Below are positions 54,188-62,808 of a stretch of 64,000 bases of DNA, piece after piece. Origin of the DNA: DASTFP01 sp963816855. Its GTDB lineage: Bacteria; Verrucomicrobiota; Verrucomicrobiia; Chthoniobacterales; Terrimicrobiaceae. The notes below the pieces were generated by a model. It did not search any database. It was not told the origin of the DNA and saw only the letters and a program-made list of their open reading frames with translations. Both the position numbers and the translations under genes were made by a program. Where the stretch lies: contig CAWFMA010000040.1 in the NCBI GenBank assembly GCA_963816855.1, forward strand, positions 11,319 through 75,318, given 5' to 3'. How positions within the stretch are numbered: the stretch's first letter is position 1; the number at the start of each line of letters is the position of its first letter.

Positions 54188-55690
54188 TCAGGGTGTTCCC
54201 GTCGCGCCGGCGAAGTATCGCAATGCTCTAACGCTCGGCAGAAAGAGGTAGGCGCCTCCGCGAACAGTTACGAATTGCTGCAAACCGGAAACGCGACGCC
54301 TCAAGGCGCCCGCGCCTTCAGGAAGGTTGAAATCGGCGGTGAATGGGCAGCCCGCAATCGGTTGGCGATTGCCCAAGAGGGGATCGCTTTCTCCCGTCAG
54401 GCCAGAGAACTTTGTGCTCGCAATCCACGCGCCCTGCAAGAATTCGAATTGTCGCAATATATTTGCGTTAAGACAGATAAAATGTAATCCCCGCTCCGCA
54501 TCGTTCGACTCCGAGGCGAGAGCCGCTGCGCGCGTCAATTCCGGGCCATATTCCCGCCCGCGCCGGAGAATCCGATGATAGCGAACGGAGGACATCAGAT
54601 CGTCTCGGAAGCCCTTTGGGCCGAAGCCCAGCATTGTGATGAGCTTGGGAATCAGCCAGCGCGGCTTCCCGGGAAAATCAGTATTGCGCGGATTGGCGCG
54701 TCGCACGTGCGCTCCAAAAGGGCAGCGGGCGCCCGCCGGATCCGCGTCGTAGGTAAACTGATTCTGGCGAATTTCATCCGGGTCCGGCCCGATGCCCGAT
54801 ATCGGCTCCGGCTGCACGGGAACCAGAGGATCGCCGGTCCTCGTTCGGCCGACCATGGCAGATGCAAGCTTTTCTATTTCGTTCGCGTCGCCTTGCGTCT
54901 GATCGCTGAGGAATTTCCAAAACCGCGCCACATCCTGGTGCAGTTGACGCATTACGAGGTAGGTTCCGTTCTTGCCGAGATCTCGTTTCTCGGGTGCGTC
55001 TTCCGCGGGAAGCAATCCGGAACTGGCGGCTCCCGCCTCGACTAGCGGGCGATCGGTGTATTTGCCATACTCGTTCTTATAGCCCAGCAGGAATTCGCCA
55101 AGCGCAGCCACGTTGGTGTAGTCGACCTGAGGCGCGAGCATCTCGCGCTCCTGCGACCAGTCAATTTGCGGCTGGCTGATCCCGTCTGCGAAGCCGAAGG
55201 GTTCAACGCCATCGAGGTCCGACGTGTAGAGCCATTGCAAATCAAAAGCCTCCTGGCCCGAGGCGCCGAGGGTTTCGGTGACAAAGCCGTCGAGGAGCTC
55301 GGATTTCGCAAAGAACATCAGCAGGAGGTGCGGTATTTTCCCCGGTCCGCCCCAGTGCCACTTCGATGGCGTATTTTCCTCTCCAACGTCGCCCAGGCGG
55401 CGCGAGCGGCTCGGCTCGATCATCCCGCTGACAAACTCATGAGAAAAGCCGTTGACGATCAATTCCGAGACGCCAAGCGCTCGAAGGCCCTCCGCTGTGA
55501 AAGCGACTTGCAACGCGGTGGATGGCGGCGGGTTCGTTCTCAGGGCGTTGGCGACCGGCGCAGACTGCAACCACGACCGGGCGGCCCCGACGTTCTTGAT
55601 ACTCGCGAGGGCGTATTTGGCCCCTTTGAGCTTGCCATATCCAAAGCGCACCAAGCCCTGGACGTCGCTGTAGTTCACTTCGGTGCTCAT
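54188..55690 (-). CDS. DyP-type haem peroxidase
   Basis: A 500-residue dye-decolourising peroxidase. The distal GxxDG motif is GFADGISQPQID (catalytic Asp169) and the proximal haem ligand His328 lies in ARCPFGAHVRRANPRN. No Tat or Sec signal is present, so it is probably cytoplasmic or encapsulated. The start codon overlaps the upstream stop as TAATG, giving coupled translation with the membrane-protein gene. It is the last gene of a five-gene haem-enzyme operon. The long length and late GxxDG position place it with class C/D-like enzymes. Confidence 0.94.
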   Translation of the reverse strand: MSTEVNYSDVQGLVRFGYGKLKGAKYALASIKNVGAARSWLQSAPVANALRTNPPPSTALQVAFTAEGLRALGVSELIVNGFSHEFVSGMIEPSRSRRLGDVGEENTPSKWHWGGPGKIPHLLLMFFAKSELLDGFVTETLGASGQEAFDLQWLYTSDLDGVEPFGFADGISQPQIDWSQEREMLAPQVDYTNVAALGEFLLGYKNEYGKYTDRPLVEAGAASSGLLPAEDAPEKRDLGKNGTYLVMRQLHQDVARFWKFLSDQTQGDANEIEKLASAMVGRTRTGDPLVPVQPEPISGIGPDPDEIRQNQFTYDADPAGARCPFGAHVRRANPRNTDFPGKPRWLIPKLITMLGFGPKGFRDDLMSSVRYHRILRRGREYGPELTRAAALASESNDAERGLHFICLNANILRQFEFLQGAWIASTKFSGLTGESDPLLGNRQPIAGCPFTADFNLPEGAGALRRRVSGLQQFVTVRGGAYLFLPSVRALRYFAGATGTP

Positions 55691-56991
55691 TAGAGAAGGG
55701 CCGCCCATTCACGGGCCTCTTTGTCGCCCATCGAAGGCGACTCGATACCCCGTCGAATCCGGATGTTGCGCTCCAAGTCTACCGCCGTCAAACCAGGATA
55801 AGCTTTGTACCAAGCCTGTGTGGCTATCGTATGGTGACGTTCCAATTCCTTATGTTTTGGTTCGTCCGCGCACCCGTCGAAAATTAGCCAGTTGGTTCTG
55901 CGGTAGCCTATGAAGTTGCTGAAAACGACGTTGAGGCCGAACCCAACCTTGTTGATGAAATCGTCCATATAGCTTTCGAAGCTTCCGTCGTAGTCGCTGA
56001 AAAAAGCCATCCGCTTCCGGTCGTCGAGGAACACCCAGCGGGCGAAATGGATCGTTCGTATGCGAGCAAACCGGCCGCGATTGTAAACATGCCGGGCAAA
56101 GTAGTCCACCAGTCGAAGAATGAAGATCGCCGTCCAAAGCCGCACCGGGCCGGGTTTGATGCTTCCCATGATGCTGAACTGGTTGGTCACGTCGTGATCT
56201 TCAAACTTTGCCAACCCGTCCGAATAGGCCTGCTCCACGCGGACGGCCAGGTCGGGATCCGTCTTCTCGAGACGGCGAATGCGAGCGAGGAAGACGATTC
56301 CGACGGGGATCAAAATGGGCGAAGCAAAGAGAGTCAGCAACGGAAGCCCAATCAAACGGAGCAGGTTGTCGATTCGCCAGTTCAGCGGGGTCGGGCTTTC
56401 TGGAGAGAGCGCGAGCCGCCCGGCGGTCCTCTCGGCGTCTACGAAGCGCCGCAAGGCCGCGTGCACCTCTTTTGGCGGCAAGCCCGCGAGAGCGAACGCG
56501 TTGGCCTGCACGTGCTTTTCGAGAGCCTCGCGCAGCGCCGCATCTTCACGGATGCGGGTGACCGTCCGGCCGAGCCAATTGGTGTAGGCAGCGGCCGGGA
56601 AGCGGCTATTTCTCTTCATCCAATCCACCAGATCGGTTTCAGAGGTAAGCCCTTTGCAACACGAAAAAATAGAACGCAGTCCAGGCGATGCCCGCCTCGC
56701 CACATCCTCCAGAAAAGCATCGGGATCGCCGTCAACATTGCCGAGGAAGGCGAGATAGAGCGGATAGTCGCGCCGTGGCAGGCCGAAGATGCGAACGTCA
56801 TCTGGCGAGTTGTCTTTCAGGATGACAAACCTGGCGACGTGCACGGTTTCGAATTGGCCGAACGGTAGGAGCGCGTTGTTTGGGTTGACCTGCCCGGGGG
56901 CATCATTCATGGATTCGAGCAGGCGCCGAAGGTCCGCCTCGCGCTCGGGAATGATTATCCCGAGGACCATGAAGTCTGATTGCGGAGTCAC
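55690..56991 (-). CDS. Conserved membrane-associated protein of the haem-enzyme operon
   Basis: A 433-residue protein of unknown family. The N-terminal half is soluble (LLPFGQFETVHVARFVIL, IFGLPRRDYPLYLAFLGNVD, GDPDAFLEDVARRA), resembling a DyP-like ferredoxin fold around the first 60 residues. Hydrophobic helices run from about residue 210 (LIGLPLLTLFASPILIPVGI) and the C-terminal half is polar (IRTIHFARWVFLDDRKRMAF, FSDYDGSFESYMDDFINKVG). It is tightly packed with the DyP and catalase-like genes (12 bases to one, 1-base overlap with the other), so it probably anchors or organises them. No catalytic motif is assigned. Confidence 0.75.
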   Translation of the reverse strand: MTPQSDFMVLGIIIPEREADLRRLLESMNDAPGQVNPNNALLPFGQFETVHVARFVILKDNSPDDVRIFGLPRRDYPLYLAFLGNVDGDPDAFLEDVARRASPGLRSIFSCCKGLTSETDLVDWMKRNSRFPAAAYTNWLGRTVTRIREDAALREALEKHVQANAFALAGLPPKEVHAALRRFVDAERTAGRLALSPESPTPLNWRIDNLLRLIGLPLLTLFASPILIPVGIVFLARIRRLEKTDPDLAVRVEQAYSDGLAKFEDHDVTNQFSIMGSIKPGPVRLWTAIFILRLVDYFARHVYNRGRFARIRTIHFARWVFLDDRKRMAFFSDYDGSFESYMDDFINKVGFGLNVVFSNFIGYRRTNWLIFDGCADEPKHKELERHHTIATQAWYKAYPGLTAVDLERNIRIRRGIESPSMGDKEAREWAALL

Positions 56992-57003
56992 AGAGCCCTG
57001 GTC

Positions 57004-58230
57004 CTAATCGAAGCGTTCGTCTCCGGTCGGTTCGTAGTGCGACGCGGTGTTCATTTTCTGCCTGAGCCGCGAGAGTTCCCAGTACATTCGCTGGCGCGCG
57101 CGGCTCTGATTGCCCAAGGGCCGATGCTCGGGAATGCAATGCCACGGATTGTAGGTGAGGCGTTTGGCGAATTCCATCTGCGCCGCGGAATTGAACCGTT
57201 GTCTGGGCAGGCGCAGGGTGGCTACCGAAACGCGCGGCGAAAGCCTTTCGGGCCACAGAACGGCATTGTTTTCAATGGGCATCAGATGGGGATCGGTCTG
57301 CAATTGCACCCGAAAATCAAGGTCGACGTCCCCGTCCCTCAGCGCGGTCAGCATCGCCTCCCTAAGGTAGTCGTCCGGGGGGCGGAAGGGAAGGCGCGGT
57401 ATCGGCGTTCGTTTGTCCGTCTTTGGCCAAACAGAATATTGCATCGCTTGCCCCTCGCCGAAAAGGTAGGGGACGCAACTGAAGTACGGGGCCTCCAGGG
57501 GGCTCGTCTGCGTCTTTATCCACAGCGACTGCATGATCAGGTCGAGCACGTGCGGGCGATGAAAGTTTAGAAAATAGAAAATCTGCGCGTTCTTGACGCT
57601 CTCGATTTGCAGCTGCGCGTTCGCCTTCGTATCCGGGGTCACGAAGGTCGGCGTCGAAACGCCGAACATGTCCTGGGTGAACTTCTCGTCGTCGAGAAGC
57701 TTGGCCCCCGGCACCTTCATCAATTTGATGCTGATGCTCATGAACCCCACGTCCTCGATATCCGGCGTGATGTAGGGCCCGGGCCCGGAAAATCTTACCC
57801 AGGCGGGATAAGTCTTCGGCTCGGCAAAGATGCCGCGCCGGAAGTTCTCTGGCAGATCCTGGTGAATAATGAATTCGGCTCGCACGATCCCGTGAGTCTT
57901 GGTGTTCCCCCCTCGCTCGAACGCTCCGGGCTTCCACAGAAGCTTCATCTGTTCCGTGAAACTCGAGATAATTGAGTCCAGGTGCTTCTCCTCATCGGGC
58001 AGCAATTTCTCCTGGGCGATTTCCAAACCCTCATTTCGCCGCTGGATGTTGATCAACGCCGTGGTGAAGTTCGTAAGGGGATCACGAAGCGCGGCATCAA
58101 ACGCCGGCCGAAAAAACGGATCGAAACGCCGCTCGAACTGAAGAAGAAAAGTGAAAAAATCGCTCAGGCGATCGAGGACTGGGGAGCCGGTGTTGGCTTT
58201 CGGCGCTGAACGACTGGGATTTGAACTCAA
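57004..58230 (-). CDS. Catalase-like haem protein
   Basis: A 408-residue catalase-related protein. The distal His113 region reads NTKTHGIVRAEFIIHQDLPE, then FRRGIFAEPKTYPAWVRFSG as in the catalase core. The proximal RxxxY region is less typical (SRARQRMYWELSRL). It is shorter than true catalases and lacks their NADPH-binding part, resembling the allene-oxide-synthase-like and related catalase-superfamily enzymes that process fatty-acid hydroperoxides. In this operon it may act on organic peroxides produced by the RoxA-like protein; this is inference. Confidence 0.85.
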   Translation of the reverse strand: MSSNPSRSAPKANTGSPVLDRLSDFFTFLLQFERRFDPFFRPAFDAALRDPLTNFTTALINIQRRNEGLEIAQEKLLPDEEKHLDSIISSFTEQMKLLWKPGAFERGGNTKTHGIVRAEFIIHQDLPENFRRGIFAEPKTYPAWVRFSGPGPYITPDIEDVGFMSISIKLMKVPGAKLLDDEKFTQDMFGVSTPTFVTPDTKANAQLQIESVKNAQIFYFLNFHRPHVLDLIMQSLWIKTQTSPLEAPYFSCVPYLFGEGQAMQYSVWPKTDKRTPIPRLPFRPPDDYLREAMLTALRDGDVDLDFRVQLQTDPHLMPIENNAVLWPERLSPRVSVATLRLPRQRFNSAAQMEFAKRLTYNPWHCIPEHRPLGNQSRARQRMYWELSRLRQKMNTASHYEPTGDERFD

Positions 58231-58301
58231 TGGTGAGGGAGGTGTAAGGGGTTTTCTCGCGGGCGTAAGGGGCTAATTCGACGAATAACGAGCGATCAGC
58301 T

Positions 58302-58751
58302 TTAGGATTTCGGAAATTCCAGCGCGAAGTCGATCGTGCGCTTCTTGCCCCAAAAAACGATGCCGAGATAAAAACCGGGTTCGATTTCCCGGATTTCGTC
58401 CCGGACTTTTTTTGCTATCAAGGAGGTCTCCGAATAGTCGAGAACGATGCACTCCTTCCCGTCGAACCAACTTTTGTCCTTGTAAACGTTGGCCTCGATC
58501 GCCTTGTGGCCAAGGAGGAGAATCTTATTCTTAAGGACCCCACGGTTCGGATTCTTTGGATCTCTTTCGAAGACCTTGCCCTTCCAGATCTTGAGCCGCA
58601 CGATGTCCGCGATGATGTTTGTGACGACGGTGCCTGGAAGCACCAAGGCTGTGCCTTTTGCTTCGCCGTTGGGAACCGGCCCGGCTGGCTTTTGGCGAAA
58701 CAAGTCATCCAGCTCCTCTTGCGACATTTTCTTAAGTTCGGCGATGGTCAT
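58302..58751 (-). CDS. Small conserved protein of the haem-enzyme operon
   Basis: A 149-residue soluble protein without recognised domain. It begins with a charged helix (IAELKKMSQEELDDLFRQ), then a beta-rich core: GTALVLPGTVVTNIIADIV, IWKGKVFERDPKNPNRGVLK, DGKECIVLDYSETSLIAKKV, and EIEPGFYLGIVFWGKKRT. The core resembles a lipocalin-like small barrel and may bind a hydrophobic ligand; this is only a visual impression. It lies between the RoxA-like and catalase-like genes with gaps of 46 and 71 bases. Confidence 0.72.
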   Translation of the reverse strand: MTIAELKKMSQEELDDLFRQKPAGPVPNGEAKGTALVLPGTVVTNIIADIVRLKIWKGKVFERDPKNPNRGVLKNKILLLGHKAIEANVYKDKSWFDGKECIVLDYSETSLIAKKVRDEIREIEPGFYLGIVFWGKKRTIDFALEFPKS

Positions 58752-58797
58752 ATTAATATTCGTGGGTGCAGGGAACCTGGCTTAAGGACGAGACCAG

Positions 58798-60942
58798 TTA
58801 CATAGTCTTCAGGAACTCGATGAGGGCCAGCTTGTCCGAATCTGGCAGGTCAGCGCCAAAATAGTGCCCTTTGTCTTCGACAAAATCGGGGCATTTATTA
58901 GCGGCCAGGAGCTCCGGAACGAGTTTGATTAGCTCGGCGGTGGAATCTTCCGGCGAGAGATTCAAAAGTTTGATTGCTGCCAGGGCCTTGGCGATCTTCA
59001 GCTTAAGCACGACCAGTTGCTTCAGATTTGGCTCAAGATTGGCCAGCAAATTGATCGGAGTTCCCTTCGGGATCGGCCCGATGCGCACCCAGCCGTCGGC
59101 ATCCGCGAGCGCGCGAAGCGGGAGAGGTACAAACTCCTTGCGCAAGCTTAGTGCGCATTCGTCTTGAGTCCGCCAGATGGAATTTTTAGCGAGGCGCTTT
59201 TCGGGCCAGAGGAGTTTGGTCACCGCGTCGTTGAAGGCCTTCAGTCGCCCCTCTACGGAAGGGTCTCCCGTGAACTCGCCGAGCGCGTTGTTGTTAAAGA
59301 ACGGCGCCGAGCTCCATACGCTGACCAGCGAAGGCACCCGATAGTAGCCGGGACCGCCTCCTTTGGACGTAAATTTGATCGGATGGTTTTCGTCGAACGG
59401 ATTGTACCATTCCTGCTCTTCGACTTTCGGCAATTCCTTATAGGTCTGAGATGAGAAGTTGTCCCAGACGTGTCCTGCCTGCGCATTGGTTCCGAAAGCG
59501 CGGGACGAATTTGTCTCGATCTTGGAAATCGGATAACGGCGGTCCGTCGAAAGGAAATTGTTTTCGAGAAAGTCGGGCTTCACAACTTCCGCGCGAAACC
59601 AGGCCCTTCCCTCGCCGGAGTGCGGGTCGATGTTCGCGGGCGGTTGTTTGCTGGAGTGGCAGCTTGCGCAACTCTCCGCAAAAACGATCTTGCCGCGCTC
59701 CATCACCGCTTCATCGTTGGTAATCCGGTCGGCGCCGCCGGTCGCGTCCTTCAGATGAAAGGGATGCAGCCTTCTAAAGAAGGCCGCGATGTCGTCTAGA
59801 CGCTCCTCGGTAGCGCGCCAGAAAACGGAATTTTTTTGAGCATAGGAGACTTCGAACGGCCTTTGGGGCACCAACCCGATCAACCGGTTGTGGAGCGTGA
59901 GCCAGTATTCCGAGAACATTCCGATGTTTACGTAAACGCGTATGGTGGCCCCTCTTACGCCTACCGAATCGGCGCCGTCCTTCAAGATATGGGGAACCGG
60001 CATGGTCGCCTTCTCACCGGGAAGTGCGAGAGTGCCCCCGGCCATCTTTTCCTGCGCGGCTATCCTTTCCCGCTCGGCCAGGAGAAAGATGGGGTTAATG
60101 GCATTCGGGTTGTTGATGTGATCCGTGGCGATCCGTGACGTGTCGGACGTGCCGCGCGGTTGAGCCTCGATCATTTCGTAGAAGAGTCCCCCCTTCTGCA
60201 CGTTGCATGCGAAAACCCGGCCCTCGCTGATGTATTGATTGCCGATGGCGGAGGCCAGATTCTCCCACTGGGGGTTTTCCGGATCCGCGGGAGGATTTAT
60301 CGGGTTGGGCGCGATATGACAGGCGCCGCATGAGACCCCGATGCGATACGGACGGACGAGCCTATTGTTGTTGTAGTATGAAGGATCATTCATGAACCGC
60401 TCGCCGTCCCACTTCTTGCGAGCAGCTTCATCGAAATCGGGATTTGGGAAGAGCCGGAACCCAAGGACGCCGGTGGGTTTTCCATAAATTTTCTCGTCGA
60501 TTCCTTCCGGTTCGGGTTGCGTGGGCTCGTCGAGCCAGAGCCCATATTCATCGGGCTTCGAAGCGGGTTTAAAACCAGGCTCGTTGACGACTCCGAGAGT
60601 GTTAAATCGCTCGCCGCGCGGATACTTCCGGTTGTCAAGCATCTTCAGGAGGTCCATGAGACCGTAGCTGTTTCGCGCGACGCCGTCCCAGAAGTGCTGA
60701 TTGCCAGCGGTCCATAAATTCCAGGTATTACGGCCCCGGATCTCTTCCTCGGTCAGTTCTCCGATGATTGCCCCCTTATCCATCGGCTTGAATACGTCGG
60801 CCGTTACCTTCGGAAAGTCGGCAGGCGTCTTCCCCGCGGCTTTGGCTTCGTCAACGATCCGCTGGCTCCAAAGGTTTGCCGTGAACGTCAGAAAAAATCC
60901 CAGACCGCACGACCCGACGAGAAATTTCCGAAAATTCTTCAT
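58798..60942 (-). CDS. RoxA-like dihaem cytochrome c
   Basis: A 714-residue secreted protein with a Sec signal (MKNFRKFLVGSCGLGFFLTF). Two CxxCH haem sites, CGACH (about residue 205 of the mature reading) and CASCH (about 425), sit about 220 residues apart, as in RoxA/RoxB rubber oxygenases and the related MauG-like families. Other supporting blocks are NDPSYYNNNRLVRPYRIGV and GYYRVPSLVSVWSSAPFFNN. RoxA cleaves polyisoprene double bonds by dioxygenation in the periplasm; other substrates such as terpenoid or fatty chains are possible. It heads the five-gene operon. ATG at 60942 is chosen over an upstream start at 60963. Confidence 0.85.
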   Translation of the reverse strand: MKNFRKFLVGSCGLGFFLTFTANLWSQRIVDEAKAAGKTPADFPKVTADVFKPMDKGAIIGELTEEEIRGRNTWNLWTAGNQHFWDGVARNSYGLMDLLKMLDNRKYPRGERFNTLGVVNEPGFKPASKPDEYGLWLDEPTQPEPEGIDEKIYGKPTGVLGFRLFPNPDFDEAARKKWDGERFMNDPSYYNNNRLVRPYRIGVSCGACHIAPNPINPPADPENPQWENLASAIGNQYISEGRVFACNVQKGGLFYEMIEAQPRGTSDTSRIATDHINNPNAINPIFLLAERERIAAQEKMAGGTLALPGEKATMPVPHILKDGADSVGVRGATIRVYVNIGMFSEYWLTLHNRLIGLVPQRPFEVSYAQKNSVFWRATEERLDDIAAFFRRLHPFHLKDATGGADRITNDEAVMERGKIVFAESCASCHSSKQPPANIDPHSGEGRAWFRAEVVKPDFLENNFLSTDRRYPISKIETNSSRAFGTNAQAGHVWDNFSSQTYKELPKVEEQEWYNPFDENHPIKFTSKGGGPGYYRVPSLVSVWSSAPFFNNNALGEFTGDPSVEGRLKAFNDAVTKLLWPEKRLAKNSIWRTQDECALSLRKEFVPLPLRALADADGWVRIGPIPKGTPINLLANLEPNLKQLVVLKLKIAKALAAIKLLNLSPEDSTAELIKLVPELLAANKCPDFVEDKGHYFGADLPDSDKLALIEFLKTM

Positions 60943-61305
60943 GCCACACGTTTCTTTAAACAACTTCCCGAACGCAATTACCCTCGAAAAGCCCTAGCAA
61001 GTGGGATTTTGGAAAGCAAGTGTTTTCGCAGCACCGGCACCCGGGTGACCAAAGCGCGCTCCTCCGTGTCGCTCATGTCGCGTCTTTCGGAACGCAGCGC
61101 TAACGATCTTTAGCATTGAGAGTGCCGAAGAATAGCCGGTTCAGTTTTCAGTCGGTTTTCCGGGTTCCTTTGATACTGTTTTTTCGACGTTATGAACTAA
61201 GCATCATAACGATGCGATAAGAAATAAGCACTAAGCTTTCGCTTCCGTCTTCGAGAGGAACGGAATCAGCCTCGGATTGGTGAGCCTTTTTCGCCGCGGG
61301 CGCCA
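60943..61305. other. Intergenic region upstream of the RoxA-like operon
   Basis: About 360 bases without a gene. Reading toward the operon it is AT-richer than the flanks and should hold the operon promoter. No convincing hexamer pair or palindrome was recognised by eye. Confidence 0.35.
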
Positions 61306-61523
61306 AGAACCTGTGGAAAAATTAGAAAATGGCCTTTCCTGCTCTCGCCCACAGGGTTGGGCGTCTTTTTCGCCCGCGTTGTTCGGGCCGGACAGCCGGC
61401 GAAAGGCGCCCGCTGGGCGATGCAAAGCATCGGCAACACCGCCGCGGGTATTGCTGCCCTCACGCCTTGGCGGAGCCAAGAATCCGTATCAACGCGGCAT
61501 CCTCTAATTTTTTCACAGGTTCT
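61306..61523. repeat. 218-base terminal-inverted-repeat element
   Basis: AGAACCTGTGGAAAAATTAG at 61306 is the near-perfect complement of the end at 61503-61523 (21-base inverted repeat, one mismatch). The interior has no transposase and is distinct from the TA-target family. It lies nine bases from the end of the GntR-type gene. No second copy is present in the window. It could be a MITE or a large transcriptional hairpin. Confidence 0.65.
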
Positions 61524-61532
61524 ATAGAGGGT

Positions 61533-62636
61533 CTAAAACTTGCCGGCGCCGCACGAATCGCGCACAACAAGCTTTGGAGCCAGGAGGACGTCGCGAGTGG
61601 GCGTCTTGGGATGGGCGAGGCGATCGAGCATTACGTTCATTGCGCTCATCCCGATTTCGCGCGAGGGTTGATGCACGGTGGTCAGCGGCACCGGAAGCAA
61701 ATGAGAGTAGGCCGCGTTGTCAATACCCGCGATGCGCAATTGTTCCGGAATCCGATAACCAAGGGCGAGGAGAGCGTGCATCAGTTTTCCCGCGGCGTGA
61801 TCATTCGCGCAGATCAAGGCTTCCGGATGCTCGCGCTCCACAAAGCCCCTGACAGCCTCGCGATCACCAGGATCAAACCTGCAAATCAGGCCGGCTTCGT
61901 AGGGAATATCATGGAAAAACAACGCCTCGCGATATCCGGAGATTCGCGCTTGGATGGTGGAAGCTGAGTGGAGACAAGCCACGAAGGCGATCCGGCGAGA
62001 ACCGAGTTTTAGGAAGTGGTCCGCGATGAGGTAACCCGCCCGGCGATTGTCAATGCCAACCAGGTCGTAGCGGCTCCGATTCGGATAGCGAAGATAACAT
62101 CGGTCGACAAGCACGATGGGGATGCGTGCGCTGTCCAAGGCCGCAGCGACTCGCCGATTCGCTTGTTCGTCCTCCGGCGCAAACTCCGGAGGAGCGAAAA
62201 ACACTCCGGACACCGCGCGTTCAATGTATTGCTGGCACAGGCTCCAGAGCTGCTCGTTTCGCAAAGCGTTTTCCTCGGCGAATCCCCATAGAAGCGCGTG
62301 ACGTCCGACCTGCGAGGCGTCGGCCATTCCTTGGCACATAGGCTCAAAAATATCCGTTTGTCCGAGATTTGGTATCAATAGTCCGAAAGTCAGACCCGAA
62401 GACTTGGCGGATCGCACGTAGGTTCCGGACCCCGCCCGCCTGTCAATCAACTCGTGTTCTTGGAGCTGACGCACCGCCCTCCCGATCGTAATTCGCGAGG
62501 CTCCAAAACGCTTGACCAAATCCTTCTCGCTGGGGAACTTTTCTCCCGGGCGATAGCGCCCGGACAGAATTTCTCTCCTCAGGGCATCGAACACTTGCTG
62601 ATACTTAGGTGCGACCTCATAGGGAGAGGATGCCAT
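61533..62636 (-). CDS. GntR-type regulator with LacI-like effector domain (AraR-like)
   Basis: A 367-residue regulator. A winged-helix domain (KYQQVFDALRREILSGRYRP, FPSEKDLVKRFGASRITIGR) is joined to a periplasmic-binding-protein-like sensor (SGLTFGLLIPNLGQTDIF, IDNRRAGYLIADHFLKLGSR, RIAFVACLHSASTIQARISG). That architecture is the AraR/GntR-LacI hybrid known for sugar control. ATG at 62636 is taken; the longer frame to 62750 runs into the divergent promoter. It is divergent from the HAD gene, and an imperfect palindrome overlaps the likely HAD promoter. Confidence 0.9.
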   Translation of the reverse strand: MASSPYEVAPKYQQVFDALRREILSGRYRPGEKFPSEKDLVKRFGASRITIGRAVRQLQEHELIDRRAGSGTYVRSAKSSGLTFGLLIPNLGQTDIFEPMCQGMADASQVGRHALLWGFAEENALRNEQLWSLCQQYIERAVSGVFFAPPEFAPEDEQANRRVAAALDSARIPIVLVDRCYLRYPNRSRYDLVGIDNRRAGYLIADHFLKLGSRRIAFVACLHSASTIQARISGYREALFFHDIPYEAGLICRFDPGDREAVRGFVEREHPEALICANDHAAGKLMHALLALGYRIPEQLRIAGIDNAAYSHLLPVPLTTVHQPSREIGMSAMNVMLDRLAHPKTPTRDVLLAPKLVVRDSCGAGKF

Positions 62637-62743
62637 GCGTAAAGCTGATATTACAGCTTGTCGGAATTTGCAAGAGAGATACTTCCTTGATTTCGCTTGC
62701 CTTAGGTCATCGCCCCCAACAGCGCCCGCCCTCTTTTTGGAGT

Positions 62744-62771
62744 TTGACAAGTATGACAGCTATGATAGAAA
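62744..62771 (+). promoter_or_regulatory. Promoter with imperfect 16-base palindrome between regulator and HAD genes
   Basis: TTGACA at 62744-62749, 16-base spacer and TAGAAA at 62766-62771 lie 38 bases before the HAD start. TATGACAGCTATGATA at 62752-62767 is a 16-base dyad (six of eight pairs) centred on GC, lying between the two hexamers, as expected for a LacI/GntR-family operator. Confidence 0.5.
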
Positions 62772-62808
62772 TGGTTATGTCTTGCCTTTTTCAGAAGAAA
62801 GCGAAACT

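Noticed and set aside
58798..60942. Annotating the dihaem cytochrome as cytochrome c peroxidase (MauG/CcpA)
   Set aside because: The length of over 700 residues and the 220-residue spacing of the two CxxCH motifs fit RoxA-like proteins better than 330-residue peroxidases.
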